This document shows positions 52,072 to 60,520 of a stretch of DNA of 64,000 nt, piece after piece. This DNA is from JAUILA01 sp050289805 (GTDB lineage Bacteria > Bacteroidota > Bacteroidia > Cytophagales > Cyclobacteriaceae). The DNA lies in contig JBNKGL010000010.1 of the NCBI GenBank assembly GCA_050289805.1, positions 62,001-126,000 on the forward strand, written 5' to 3'. The notes under the pieces are model-generated. The model saw nothing but the letters and a program-made list of their open reading frames with translations. It was not told the origin of the DNA and did no database searches. The translations under genes were made by a program, and so were the position numbers. The stretch's first letter is position 1. Each line of letters opens with the position of its first letter.

Positions 52072-52494
52072 CTAGCTAAGTAGCTTACGAGAAAAGATAA
52101 AAGGCAGCATCAGTATCCAGAGTGCGATAAGCCCGAGGCAAACATACACCAGATACCCAAAATTATCATAGTCAAATAACTCCCCGCTATTCACCAGCAT
52201 CACAAAGAATACGCTCGTGATAAAGAACAGATTCAAAATCCCGGCGAAACTTAACTGCCAGATGATCAGTGAAGACCGGAGCTTCTCATCGCGATATCCA
52301 AGATTGCGGGAGAGGGTGTAAAACGTAAAATTAAAAATTACGAGTATCAGGAGTGCCAGATAAAAATACCATTCACGGGAAAATGTATACGTTCCGAATG
52401 AAAGGCTTTCATTCATGGCGGCATATGTATACAATAAAGCGCCCAACCCGACTACAAGGGTGAGCAGCCAAAGAAATTTAACGAGTCTTAACAT
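52072..52494 (-). CDS. Four-helix membrane protein, unknown
   Basis: The 140-residue product has four hydrophobic helices: FLWLLTLVVGLGALLYTYAA, then FYLALLILVIFNFTFYTL, LSFAGILNLFFITSVFFVML and VYVCLGLIALWILMLPFIF. No family is recognised. The upstream sequence diverges from the sterol desaturase gene, 68 bases away, and the gene is followed by an AT-rich 165-base stretch before parE in which I see nothing but possible promoter sequence for parE. Confidence 0.7.
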   Translation of the reverse strand: MLRLVKFLWLLTLVVGLGALLYTYAAMNESLSFGTYTFSREWYFYLALLILVIFNFTFYTLSRNLGYRDEKLRSSLIIWQLSFAGILNLFFITSVFFVMLVNSGELFDYDNFGYLVYVCLGLIALWILMLPFIFSRKLLS

Positions 52495-52562
52495 CCTGGT
52501 CCTGCGAAGTTAGATTTTTATTCTTAAACTAATTTCAATTATTTTGAGTTTTTAAGCTACCT

Positions 52563-53792
52563 ATGGATTTCAATCCCATCATATTATCCATTCCTGTTTA
52601 TTTCCTGCTCATTGGCATCGAATTACTGATAGAACGCTTTTCGAAAAGGAAACTATACCGGCTCAATGATGCGATTACCAACATCAGTTGCGGTGTAACT
52701 CAGCAGCTGACCAACATCTTCTTCAAGGTACTGGGCGTGGCGGTTTATGCTTTCATTTATGAATTCCGTTTTTTCACGATCCCTGAAAATGCCTTAACCT
52801 TTATCATATTGTTTATCGCCGTTGATTTCTGCTACTACTGGGCACACCGCATGTCGCATGAGATCAATTTATTCTGGGGCGGCCACGTGGTTCATCACCA
52901 GAGTGAGGATTACAATTTTTCGGTGGCACTGCGGCAGGGCTCATTTCAGATCCTGTGGACTTTTAGTTTCTATCTTCCACTCGCAGTAATGGGCTTCAAC
53001 CCTACTGCATTTGTATTTGTATCTGCGCTGGTCACGGTATATCAGTTCTGGATCCACACTGAAACAATCGGCAAATTGGGATGGGTTGAATATATTTTCA
53101 ATACTCCTTCACACCATCGGGTTCATCATGGAAGGGATCCGAAATATATCGATCGCAATCACGCCGGTGTTTTCATTGTCTGGGACCGGATGTTTGGAAC
53201 CTTTCAGGTTGAGGAAGAAAAACCGGTATACGGGATTACGAAGCCGACCAATTCCTGGAACCCCCTGTGGGTGAACCTGGCACACTACCATGATATGTGG
53301 AAAACGATGAGATCCATTCCTTCTACCGGTGATAAACTTCGCTATCTCTTTTACAAACCAGGCTGGATGCCTGAAGCGATGGGCGGAATGCAGGAAGTGC
53401 CGGAAGTGGACAGGAACAGGTATGTGAAATATAATCCGCGTTATTCCCGCGGCGTTATTCCTTATGTAATGTCGCAGTATATCATCGCCTTGCTCGTGAC
53501 GGCGGCATTTCTGTTCACCCTTGAATCCAATAGGTGGTATGAAAATTTGTCGATTGTGAGTATGATCATCATGCTGGTTGTTTCCTGCGGAGGTATGCTG
53601 GAAAACCGCCGTTGGGTCACCTCATTTGAATATATCAGGCTATCGGTAACCGTCGGCCTCGTTGCGGTGTTGCACTATGTGATGGATTACCCATTTTACC
53701 TGGTGGTGATGGTAATTGTATATTCTATCCTGTCAGCAGTATGGTTTTTCGTTTTACACAGAGCCCTCAAATCTTCCATAAGCCTTTCATGA
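52563..53792 (+). CDS. Sterol desaturase/fatty acid hydroxylase family protein
   Basis: The 409-residue membrane protein has the diiron histidine clusters of the family: H95xxxH99 (HRMSH), H108xxHH112 (HVVHH), His165 (WIHTE) and HHRVHH at 184-189. Six or more membrane helices flank them, and the part after residue 290 holds extra helices that many members lack. Family members hydroxylate or desaturate lipids using O2. The lipid substrate is unknown. Its stop codon overlaps the start of the lipoprotein gene (ATGA), so the two are coupled. Confidence 0.93.
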   Translation: MDFNPIILSIPVYFLLIGIELLIERFSKRKLYRLNDAITNISCGVTQQLTNIFFKVLGVAVYAFIYEFRFFTIPENALTFIILFIAVDFCYYWAHRMSHEINLFWGGHVVHHQSEDYNFSVALRQGSFQILWTFSFYLPLAVMGFNPTAFVFVSALVTVYQFWIHTETIGKLGWVEYIFNTPSHHRVHHGRDPKYIDRNHAGVFIVWDRMFGTFQVEEEKPVYGITKPTNSWNPLWVNLAHYHDMWKTMRSIPSTGDKLRYLFYKPGWMPEAMGGMQEVPEVDRNRYVKYNPRYSRGVIPYVMSQYIIALLVTAAFLFTLESNRWYENLSIVSMIIMLVVSCGGMLENRRWVTSFEYIRLSVTVGLVAVLHYVMDYPFYLVVMVIVYSILSAVWFFVLHRALKSSISLS

Positions 53793-54157
53793 AAAATATT
53801 CTTCTCATTACTTTCATCGCTGCTCTATCGGCTTGCGGATCCTCGCCTGCCCCATCCTACATCGACATCGAACAATGGACTGCAGACCATAATGGCTGTA
53901 TGGGATACAGAAAAACAGTAATGGAGGAACATCCCGAATTAACCGATGATCTGAAAGGGCTTTCTGAAGAAACGATTCTTCAATGGCTGGGCAAGCCTGA
54001 CAAGAATGAATTATATAAAAGAAACCAGAAATTTTACATCTACCTGCTCGATGCGGGGCCGGCGTGCAATGGATCTGTAAGTAATGGAGGCAATGATCTT
54101 CATATCCGGTTTTCAGCCACCAACAGGGCGAAGGAGGTTATGATTTATCGCCGGTAA
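53789..54157 (+). CDS. Small lipoprotein, unknown
   Basis: The 122-residue product starts MKNILLITFIAALSACGSS, a lipoprotein signal with the lipobox SAC at Cys16. The mature part has GCMGYRKTVMEEHPELTDDL, an ILQWLGKPDKNELYKRNQKF segment and a late YLLDAGPACNG. It resembles small envelope lipoproteins but I cannot name the family. The frame is open to 53741; I chose the ATG at 53789 because it gives a full signal peptide and overlaps the upstream stop as ATGA. The last 20 bases overlap the cvfB-like gene on the opposite strand. Confidence 0.75.
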   Translation: MKNILLITFIAALSACGSSPAPSYIDIEQWTADHNGCMGYRKTVMEEHPELTDDLKGLSEETILQWLGKPDKNELYKRNQKFYIYLLDAGPACNGSVSNGGNDLHIRFSATNRAKEVMIYRR

Positions 54158-54983
54158 CGATCAGCCGAACACCGTCGGTTTCAAGCGCTACAAGTCGTTC
54201 CCGGTATAGGTTTCCCAGTGCTTTCTTAAAAGCTTTTTTACTCAGACCAAGCGTATTCTGAATTTCTTCGGGACTTGATTTATCTGTCAGGCTCAGAAAT
54301 CCGTCATGCTTTTTCAACTCATCCAGTAATAATTCCCGATGCTCATCCGCAGCTTCGCGACCTCCCGGGTTCAACCGAAGATCAATTTTACCATCCGTCC
54401 TGATATTATTAATATATCCTTCGGTCTGGGTACCAATGGCAAATTCAACGGGACATTCACTGCGGTATAAAAGCCCTGAATATTCCCCGTTGATGACCGC
54501 CTGAAAGCCAAGGTCTGTTACAGAATAAATCATCAGGCTCACCTTCTGCCCTTCTTCAAGTCCTTCGGCATCCTTTTTAAGGAATGATCTGATCTTACTG
54601 GTACCTATCAGCCGGTTGGTCTTATAATCGAGTGCAATACGTATGACGTAATCTTTGCCAAGCTGGAAAGGAATATGCTGTTCACGTTTTGGTACGAACA
54701 AATCTTTCTCAAGACCCCATTCCATGAAGGCTCCATGTGGATTACTGTCCTTCACTTTCAGAACTACAATACTGCCAATTTCACCGGCGGGCTGGAGGGT
54801 CGTCGCGATCGGCCGGTCTTCTGAATCTTTATAAACAAATACACGAAGCTTATCGCCAATGCTCAATCCTTCAGGAATATATTTCGTGGGAAGCAGAATT
54901 TCCTCCTCCCCGTCTCCGATATACAGGCCGAAGTCAACTTCCCTGTTCACTGTGAGCAATTGATGTTTGCCGATCTCGATCAT
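54138..54983 (-). CDS. CvfB family S1 RNA-binding protein
   Basis: The 281-residue protein has an opening S1-like barrel (IGKHQLLTVNREVDFGLYI and IPEGLSIGDKLRVFVYKDSEDRP), two more S1 modules and a C-terminal winged helix with LGLSKKAFKKALGNLYRER. This is the layout of CvfB, an RNA-binding protein that affects virulence factor expression in Staphylococcus. It is likely to bind RNA here too. The start is separated from mscL upstream by a strong terminator, so it has its own promoter. Confidence 0.93.
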   Translation of the reverse strand: MIEIGKHQLLTVNREVDFGLYIGDGEEEILLPTKYIPEGLSIGDKLRVFVYKDSEDRPIATTLQPAGEIGSIVVLKVKDSNPHGAFMEWGLEKDLFVPKREQHIPFQLGKDYVIRIALDYKTNRLIGTSKIRSFLKKDAEGLEEGQKVSLMIYSVTDLGFQAVINGEYSGLLYRSECPVEFAIGTQTEGYINNIRTDGKIDLRLNPGGREAADEHRELLLDELKKHDGFLSLTDKSSPEEIQNTLGLSKKAFKKALGNLYRERLVALETDGVRLIVTGDKS

Positions 54984-54994
54984 AGTGCAAGGTT

Positions 54995-55023
54995 AAAAAA
55001 AAAGAGCGGCCGAACCGCTCTTT
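54995..55023 (-). terminator. Rho-independent terminator of mscL
   Basis: On the minus strand, five bases after the mscL stop codon, a stem AAAGAGCGG/CCGCTCTTT (55023-55015 with 55009-55001) is followed by a run of nine T (the A run at 54995-55003). It keeps the mscL transcript from reaching the cvfB-like gene. Confidence 0.92.
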
Positions 55024-55027
55024 CCCG

Positions 55028-55435
55028 TTATTGTTTTTTGAGTAAGTCCCGTATTTCGGTAAGTAATACTTCCTCTTTTGAAGGTGCAGGAGGTGCCGCC
55101 GGAGCTGCTTCTTCCTGCTTCCTCAGGAACCTGTTATAGGATTTCACCACCATAAAAACAGCAAAGGAAACAATGAGGAATGTAATAATGGTATTGATGA
55201 AGTTACCATAGTTAATTGTCACAGCTTCAACGGTACCATCCGCTAAAACGTTTTCACCTATTTTCATCTTGAGCTGTGAAAAATCAACGCCGGCAATCAT
55301 TTTACCTACCGGAGGCATAATGATGTCATCCACGAATGATTTTACAATGGCTCCGAAGTAGGTTGCCATAATCAAACCTACTGCCAACTCGAGCACGTTT
55401 CCACGAGAAATAAACTCTTTAAATTCTTTGAACAT
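55028..55435 (-). CDS. mscL: Large-conductance mechanosensitive channel MscL
   Basis: The 135-residue protein has the two transmembrane helices of MscL. The start is MFKEFKEFISRGNVLELAVGL, followed by IIMPPVGKMI, then the second helix INTIITFLIVSFAVFMVVKSY and a charged C-terminal bundle rich in Glu. It opens under membrane tension and releases solutes upon osmotic downshock. It is a single-gene unit ended by a strong terminator. The upstream 140 bases to the divergent dehydrogenase gene hold its promoter. Confidence 0.97.
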   Translation of the reverse strand: MFKEFKEFISRGNVLELAVGLIMATYFGAIVKSFVDDIIMPPVGKMIAGVDFSQLKMKIGENVLADGTVEAVTINYGNFINTIITFLIVSFAVFMVVKSYNRFLRKQEEAAPAAPPAPSKEEVLLTEIRDLLKKQ

Positions 55436-55541
55436 AGTTAGTTAGATTAAAATTTACCGTCGACAATATATAAATAATTTTAAATTGTAGCGCTAATTTG
55501 AGATCCGCAGAATTCATTATTTAGACGTCTGCATTTCTTCC

Positions 55542-55549
55542 TATATTTG
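55542..55549 (+). promoter_or_regulatory. Candidate -7 box of the 3-hydroxyacyl-CoA dehydrogenase promoter
   Basis: TATATTTG matches TAnnTTTG and lies 26 bases before the ATG at 55576. I see no good TTG at the usual -33 position, so the call is weak. Confidence 0.35.
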
Positions 55550-55575
55550 AAACCAACCAAAAACTTAGACACACT

Positions 55576-56466
55576 ATGAAAAATATTTCGGTGATTGGAT
55601 CCGGTACCATGGGAAATGGAATTGCACACGTGTTTGCACAGTATGGGTACCAGGTTACACTCATAGATATTTCTAAAGAATCGTTGGAGCGCGGATTGGC
55701 CACCATATCAAAAAACCTCGACCGGCAGGTAAATAAGGAATTAATTACAGAAGGCGACAAGCAGGACACATTGAATCGCATTACCACGGAGACTTCACTT
55801 GAAAAAGGCGTGAGTTCCGCCGACCTTGTGGTTGAGGCAGCAACAGAGAATGTCGAGCTGAAACTGAATATATTCCGTGATCTGGATAAATTTTGTGCTG
55901 ATCATGCCATATTGGCCACGAATACAAGCTCAATTTCAATTACAAAGATTGCGGCGGTTACCCGCCGGCCTGAAAAGGTCATCGGAATGCATTTTATGAA
56001 TCCGGTTCCGGTAATGAAACTGGTTGAAGTTATTCGCGGCTACAACACCAGCGACGAAACCACCGAACTGGTCATGAACCTGTCGGAAAAACTCAGCAAA
56101 GTTCCGGTAGAAGTGAATGACTATCCCGGTTTTGTGGCAAACCGTATTCTCATGCCCATGATTAATGAGGCAATCTACAGCCTTTTCGAGGGGGTTGCCG
56201 GTGTAGAGGAAATTGATACCGTCATGAAGCTCGGCATGGCACATCCCATGGGTCCGTTACAACTGGCAGATTTCATTGGTCTGGATGTCTGCCTTTCAAT
56301 CCTCCATGTTTTACATGATGGCCTGGGAAATCCAAAATATGCTCCCTGTCCGTTGCTGGTGAATATGGTGACGGCCGGACATAAAGGCGTAAAAAGCGGC
56401 AGTGGGTTTTACGACTGGAGTCATAAAACAAAAGACCTGATTGTAGCATCACAATTTAAAAAATAG
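55576..56466 (+). CDS. 3-hydroxybutyryl-CoA dehydrogenase
   Basis: The 296-residue protein has the NAD-binding motif GSGTMGNGIAHVFAQYGYQ near the start and the ATNTSSISITKIAAVTRRP segment. The catalytic HFMNPVPVMKLVEVIRG segment follows, then YPGFVANRILMPMINEAIY in the helical C-terminal domain. It oxidises 3-hydroxyacyl-CoA (or reduces acetoacetyl-CoA) in fatty acid or butanoate metabolism. The HerA-like gene follows after eight bases, so both may be on one transcript, although the functions differ. Confidence 0.95.
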   Translation: MKNISVIGSGTMGNGIAHVFAQYGYQVTLIDISKESLERGLATISKNLDRQVNKELITEGDKQDTLNRITTETSLEKGVSSADLVVEAATENVELKLNIFRDLDKFCADHAILATNTSSISITKIAAVTRRPEKVIGMHFMNPVPVMKLVEVIRGYNTSDETTELVMNLSEKLSKVPVEVNDYPGFVANRILMPMINEAIYSLFEGVAGVEEIDTVMKLGMAHPMGPLQLADFIGLDVCLSILHVLHDGLGNPKYAPCPLLVNMVTAGHKGVKSGSGFYDWSHKTKDLIVASQFKK

Positions 56467-56474
56467 CGACAAAA

Positions 56475-58019
56475 ATGAGTAAGGAAGAATTTCGGTCAAT
56501 CATTGAAAAGGCTCATACAAATAAAGGCCCTGAAATAATTCTCGGGACTGCCATGATCGATGGTGCGCCCCTCGATAAAGCCCTGATCAAGGCGCCCCTG
56601 AAAACCATGAATCGCCATGGATTGATTGCCGGGGCCACCGGTACGGGTAAAACAAAGAGTCTTCAGGTGATGGCCGAAGCCCTGTCTGAACAAGGTGTTC
56701 CGGTACTGCTGATGGATATCAAGGGTGACCTCAGCGGCCTGGCGATGCCCGGCTCCCCCCATCCCAAGATCGACGAGCGCATGGCCCACATCGGAATTGA
56801 ATATGCGCCGCAGGGATTTCCGATTGAATCGCTTACCATTTCCGATGAAGGGGGGGTACGACTTCGGGCAACGGTATCTGAATTCGGGCCAGTACTTCTC
56901 AGCAAGATGTTGGAGCTGAATGATACGCAATCCGGAATCATGGCACTGATCTTTAAATACTGCGACGACCATAAACTTCCCCTTCTTGATCTGAAGGATC
57001 TGAAAAAGATACTGCAATATGTTACAGATGAAGGAAAGGAATCCGTCGAAAAGGAATATGGCCGGATTTCCACGGCCTCGGTTGGTACCATTACGCGGAA
57101 GATCATTGAATTGGAGCAGCAAGGCGCTGAACGCTTCTTTGGGGAACGTTCATTCGATCCGGCAGACCTGTTGAGAACTGACAGCCAGGGCAATGGAATG
57201 ATCAGCGTGTTACGGCTTGTGGATATTCAGGACCGTCCAAAGCTATTTTCCACTTTTATGCTTTGCCTGCTGGCGGAGATATACGCCACATTTCCTGAAC
57301 AGGGTGATGCTGATAAGCCCAAACTGATCATGTTTATTGATGAGGCACACCTGCTTTTCAAGGAGGCCTCAGACGCCCTTCTGGATCAGCTGGACTCTAT
57401 CATAAAACTTATTCGCTCCAAAGGTGTGGGCATCTATTTCTGTACACAGGTACCCGATGATATACCTGAGAATATCCTGAGTCAGCTGGGTTTCCGTATT
57501 CAGCATGCGTTACGCGCGTTTACCGCAAGGGATCGTAAAAAAATTAAACTGGTCGCTGAAAATTTTCCGCCTTCAGAATATTATGACATAGATGAATTGC
57601 TTACTACCCTTGGAATCGGGGAAGCGCTCGTTACAGTATTAAATGAAAAGGGTATTCCTACCCCACTGGCAGCAACACTGATGTCGGCTCCCCGTTCCCG
57701 TATGGGTATATTAACCGATGATGAACTGAAAAAAGTGATCTCCGCTTCTGAAATTATTGATGAATACAATGAAGAAATAGACCGGAAGAGTGCGTATGAG
57801 CTATTGAATGAGAAAATTGAAGTTGCAGCATCGGAACCCGAGGAAACAAAACCACGAAAAACTAAAGCGGGGTCTGATGAATCACTTGTTGAGCAGTTAT
57901 CGAAAAACACGATGGTTCGCCAGCTGGGAAATACGCTGATGAGGGAAATTTCACGCGGACTGATGGGCGCCCTGGGCGTTAAGCCCCGCCGAAAAAGAAG
58001 AAGCACTTCTCTGTGGTGA
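56475..58019 (+). CDS. HerA-like/DUF853 ATPase
   Basis: The 514-residue protein is a HerA-like P-loop ATPase with Walker A GATGTGKT at residues 53-60, Walker B MFIDEAH near 285-291, and the VPVLLMDIKGDLSGLAMPG segment between them. The domain (DUF853) is widespread, and its role is uncertain; distant relatives move DNA. A basic tail (KPRRKRRS) ends it. Its stop codon lies at the loop-arm junction of a terminator. No NurA-like nuclease or Sir2 partner is adjacent, so it is not an obvious anti-phage HerA system. Confidence 0.92.
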   Translation: MSKEEFRSIIEKAHTNKGPEIILGTAMIDGAPLDKALIKAPLKTMNRHGLIAGATGTGKTKSLQVMAEALSEQGVPVLLMDIKGDLSGLAMPGSPHPKIDERMAHIGIEYAPQGFPIESLTISDEGGVRLRATVSEFGPVLLSKMLELNDTQSGIMALIFKYCDDHKLPLLDLKDLKKILQYVTDEGKESVEKEYGRISTASVGTITRKIIELEQQGAERFFGERSFDPADLLRTDSQGNGMISVLRLVDIQDRPKLFSTFMLCLLAEIYATFPEQGDADKPKLIMFIDEAHLLFKEASDALLDQLDSIIKLIRSKGVGIYFCTQVPDDIPENILSQLGFRIQHALRAFTARDRKKIKLVAENFPPSEYYDIDELLTTLGIGEALVTVLNEKGIPTPLAATLMSAPRSRMGILTDDELKKVISASEIIDEYNEEIDRKSAYELLNEKIEVAASEPEETKPRKTKAGSDESLVEQLSKNTMVRQLGNTLMREISRGLMGALGVKPRRKRRSTSLW

Positions 58020-58036
58020 GAAGTGCTTCAGTTTTA
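58000..58036 (+). terminator. Rho-independent terminator overlapping the HerA-like stop codon
   Basis: A perfect 12-bp stem pairs GAAGCACTTCTC (58000-58011) with GAGAAGTGCTTC (58018-58029) around a TGTGGT loop, followed by a T-rich tail. The TGA stop at 58017-58019 lies at the edge of the right arm. Confidence 0.88.
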
Positions 58037-58054
58037 ATTTTACTTAAACCTGAA

Positions 58055-58459
58055 TTAGTAAGTCATTACCGGATCAAGTGACTTGGCGCTTTCAACAAAT
58101 CCCTGAACTTTCGACAAAGATGGAAGCTGACGTACAAGTTTCTTCGCAGCATTTACTTCTACCATTTTAGCATGCAGGTTTTCCGGCTTGCGGTTCCTGA
58201 GTTCTTTTACTGTATCCACGCCGGCAGCCTCGAGCAATTCAGAATATTCACTTCCAACACCCTTTACACGATAAAGGTCCGCCATATTGGCAAATTTGAG
58301 TATTTTGGATTCATCAATGCCAGTTGCTTCTGCTACTGCCTTACGACCTTTCTTATCACAACATGTTTTCAAAAGTCCGTTTACTGTTTTAATGCCTGCT
58401 TTTGCGAGCTTTTTCTCCAATGCAGGACCGATACCTTCGATATCTGAAATTTTAGCCAT
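58055..58459 (-). CDS. DUF4332 helix-hairpin-helix protein
   Basis: The 134-residue protein consists of HhH-type modules: DIEGIGPALEKKLAKAGIKT near the start and VKGVGSEYSELLEAAGVDTV near residue 65, a pattern typical of DUF4332. Such domains bind DNA or other proteins without sequence specificity. The reaction is unknown. It lies 33 bases after the DUF937 gene on the same strand, so the two may share a transcript. Confidence 0.85.
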   Translation of the reverse strand: MAKISDIEGIGPALEKKLAKAGIKTVNGLLKTCCDKKGRKAVAEATGIDESKILKFANMADLYRVKGVGSEYSELLEAAGVDTVKELRNRKPENLHAKMVEVNAAKKLVRQLPSLSKVQGFVESAKSLDPVMTY

Positions 58460-58492
58460 AGTATGTAATTATTAATTGTTTGATTTAGTTTC

Positions 58493-58924
58493 TCAGTTAA
58501 ATAAATTTTTCAATGAATCGGTCAATCCACCTAAATTCTGATTCCCTCCCAGAATCTGGGAAAGATGATCATCGGTAAGTCCGGAAGACGGAGTACTTGA
58601 ATCCAGTTTAGACAAAATCATCGGGATCAGCATCGCTGCAGCACTTTTGGCTATTTGCGGAGAAATGCCCAGCTTTTCTGCCACCTGACTCGCCATGTTA
58701 CCGACAATACCATCCACCAGGGAACTGCTTCCAATCGCCTGGTTTCCGTTAAAAAGGTTTAGAAGATCCGACATATCGCCGCTCTGTGCCTTGTTCTTAA
58801 ACTGATCCGCCAGGGTAGATTTGGCAAGTGACATCACATCACCGGTTTTGTCGGCCGGGATTCCGATACTGGCAAGCTGACCACTAACATCACCGTCAAG
58901 GCTGCTCATTAATTCATCTAGCAT
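58493..58924 (-). CDS. DUF937 family protein
   Basis: The 143-residue protein has a DUF937-like domain: an N-terminal low-complexity helix, then LVDGIVGNMASQVAEKLGIS followed by KSAAAMLIPMILSKLDSS, and an acidic tail ending in GNQNLGGLTDSLKNLFN. It has no signal peptide and no known reaction. It precedes the DUF4332 gene. About 130 bases separate it from the TPR lipoprotein gene upstream. Confidence 0.8.
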   Translation of the reverse strand: MLDELMSSLDGDVSGQLASIGIPADKTGDVMSLAKSTLADQFKNKAQSGDMSDLLNLFNGNQAIGSSSLVDGIVGNMASQVAEKLGISPQIAKSAAAMLIPMILSKLDSSTPSSGLTDDHLSQILGGNQNLGGLTDSLKNLFN

Positions 58925-59051
58925 AATTTAGGTTTTAAGTTGACTAACAGTAACGGTTGATGCATGGTTAATTAGCTGAAAGTTAGCTATTAACCACAAA
59001 TATATCAACATACGTATGTCCTAAATTATAATCCCGCTATGCAGAAATCCT

Positions 59052-59645
59052 TTACTTGCAGTATTTCTCTATGTACTGGGAAACTTCCATGCCGAGGGCA
59101 TCGGCTCGCTGGAAATCTGAACATGCACGACTGTACTGATTCAGGTATATGAACAGGCTGCCCCTGGAAAGGTATGCATCTGCATATGAATCGTTGGTGC
59201 TGAGTGCGTCATTATAGGCTGCCATTGCTTCATTAAGCTTACCCATTTTTTGAAAAGACTTACCCTTCACAGTAAACGCAATGGCATTGGGGTTTGATTT
59301 GAGAACCTTATCAGCATAAAAAATAGCATTTTCATAATCCCTCAGACGATTGAAGTAGTCGTTGGAAACACTCAATAAGGCATTTACATTGAATGGGTCT
59401 TCCTTGATCACACGCTGAAAATCTTCGAGCGCTTTCTCATTCTTACCCAGCTCCTGATACGCACGTCCACGGTTATATAGTGTCTTAAGATCACTGGGGT
59501 TCAGCCGAAGGTATTCCGTATATGCGGCAATTGCCTGCTCATAATTTCCCTTACGAAACAAACGATCTCCGATTTCCGATTGATCATTAGAACATCCGGT
59601 GAAAAGAATTGCGCAGGTTAAAAAAATAAAAACTAATCGTCCCAT
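59052..59645 (-). CDS. TPR-repeat lipoprotein
   Basis: The 197-residue product starts MGRLVFIFLTCAILFTGCSN, a lipoprotein signal with Cys18. Four or five TPR repeats follow, for example LFRKGNYEQAIAAYTEYLRL, LYNRGRAYQELGKNEKALED and FTVKGKSFQKMGKLNEAMAA. The frame is open to 59696, but that start would lie inside the terminator of the upstream hydrolase gene and would bury the signal peptide. I chose the ATG at 59645. It is probably an envelope scaffold protein with no known partner. Confidence 0.88.
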   Translation of the reverse strand: MGRLVFIFLTCAILFTGCSNDQSEIGDRLFRKGNYEQAIAAYTEYLRLNPSDLKTLYNRGRAYQELGKNEKALEDFQRVIKEDPFNVNALLSVSNDYFNRLRDYENAIFYADKVLKSNPNAIAFTVKGKSFQKMGKLNEAMAAYNDALSTNDSYADAYLSRGSLFIYLNQYSRACSDFQRADALGMEVSQYIEKYCK

Positions 59646-59666
59646 AATAGTAATACGCTCGATAAT

Positions 59667-59693
59667 AAAAAAAGTGGCATGCTCCGGCCACTT
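59667..59693 (-). terminator. Rho-independent terminator of the alpha/beta hydrolase gene
   Basis: On the minus strand a 7-bp stem AAGTGGC/GCCACTT (59693-59687 with 59678-59672) is followed by a run of seven T (59673-59667). It lies 28 bases after the hydrolase stop and just before the ATG of the TPR gene at 59645. Confidence 0.85.
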
Positions 59694-59720
59694 CATGCAA
59701 ATTTAAAGATCAAAGATGTA

Positions 59721-60452
59721 TTATTTAACCGATTCAAGAAAAGATTTCACCTTTTCCCAGTAATCCGGTGAATCCGGGAACTTAGACCATAGTGCCCTCG
59801 AACCATGATTCCCGGTTGTTGAAGGCCAGAAATATGTCTTGTCCATATCTGAAATCGCCACGTATATTCCCCACCAGTTACTCTTTTCATTATGGGCAGA
59901 GGTGATAAAAACCGGTCTTGCGATATTTGACGCACTGCTCGAGATATAATCCCGGGACTGTCCCTGGGAGGTAAAGTATTCACCCGGGGAGAAAGCCAAT
60001 GCAGCATCAACCCATTCCGGATGGTCTCCGGTAACTTTCAGAACAAGAGCGGCGCTGAAGGAACTCCCCCAGATAATTACCTGGCCGGATGCCAGATTCT
60101 TACGTACATATTGAATTGAAGCCTCAATGTCCTTTAGCCCGTCAATGTACCGGGTTTCCTTGTAAAGCCCCTTTGCCGACTCGTGCGTCTGGTTTACAAC
60201 ACCATTAATTACACCGCCTGCGCGTAAGTCAACCGCCAGGCAATTATAGCCCATTTCATTAAGCTTAGGGGCAATCTCATTGTATTCTCCCCTGCTCCAG
60301 CCTGCCTGATGAAACAGCAGTATCATCGGCGCATCTTTCGGATGCGGCGCATACAGGTCTGCAGTAATCGTCACACCATCCCCCGCCGGAAATGTAATGG
60401 TTTCCTTGACCGGTAATGGTAAACTTAATATGGCCAATATGATAATTAGCAT
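59721..60452 (-). CDS. Alpha/beta hydrolase, exported
   Basis: The 243-residue protein has a hydrophobic N-terminus (MLIIILAILSLPLP) and an alpha/beta hydrolase core with LLFHQAGWSRGEY near the oxyanion loop and the nucleophile elbow WGSSFSAALVL (GxSxS, the last Gly replaced by Ser). The late segment TTGNHGSRAL carries a His that could complete the triad. It resembles dienelactone-hydrolase-like enzymes. It is probably an esterase in the periplasm or membrane. It stands alone and has its own terminator. Confidence 0.85.
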   Translation of the reverse strand: MLIIILAILSLPLPVKETITFPAGDGVTITADLYAPHPKDAPMILLFHQAGWSRGEYNEIAPKLNEMGYNCLAVDLRAGGVINGVVNQTHESAKGLYKETRYIDGLKDIEASIQYVRKNLASGQVIIWGSSFSAALVLKVTGDHPEWVDAALAFSPGEYFTSQGQSRDYISSSASNIARPVFITSAHNEKSNWWGIYVAISDMDKTYFWPSTTGNHGSRALWSKFPDSPDYWEKVKSFLESVK

Positions 60453-60520
60453 ACGCTATAATACAAAAATGAAATGAAAGCAATTAGGCAGATAGCACCT
60501 AAATTCTTACATGCGGTAAT

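Noticed and set aside
56475..58019. HerA-like ATPase as part of an anti-phage system.
   Set aside because: No Sir2, NurA, DUF4297 or other effector gene is next to it. The neighbours are a metabolic dehydrogenase and small housekeeping-type proteins, and the protein fits the common DUF853 family.
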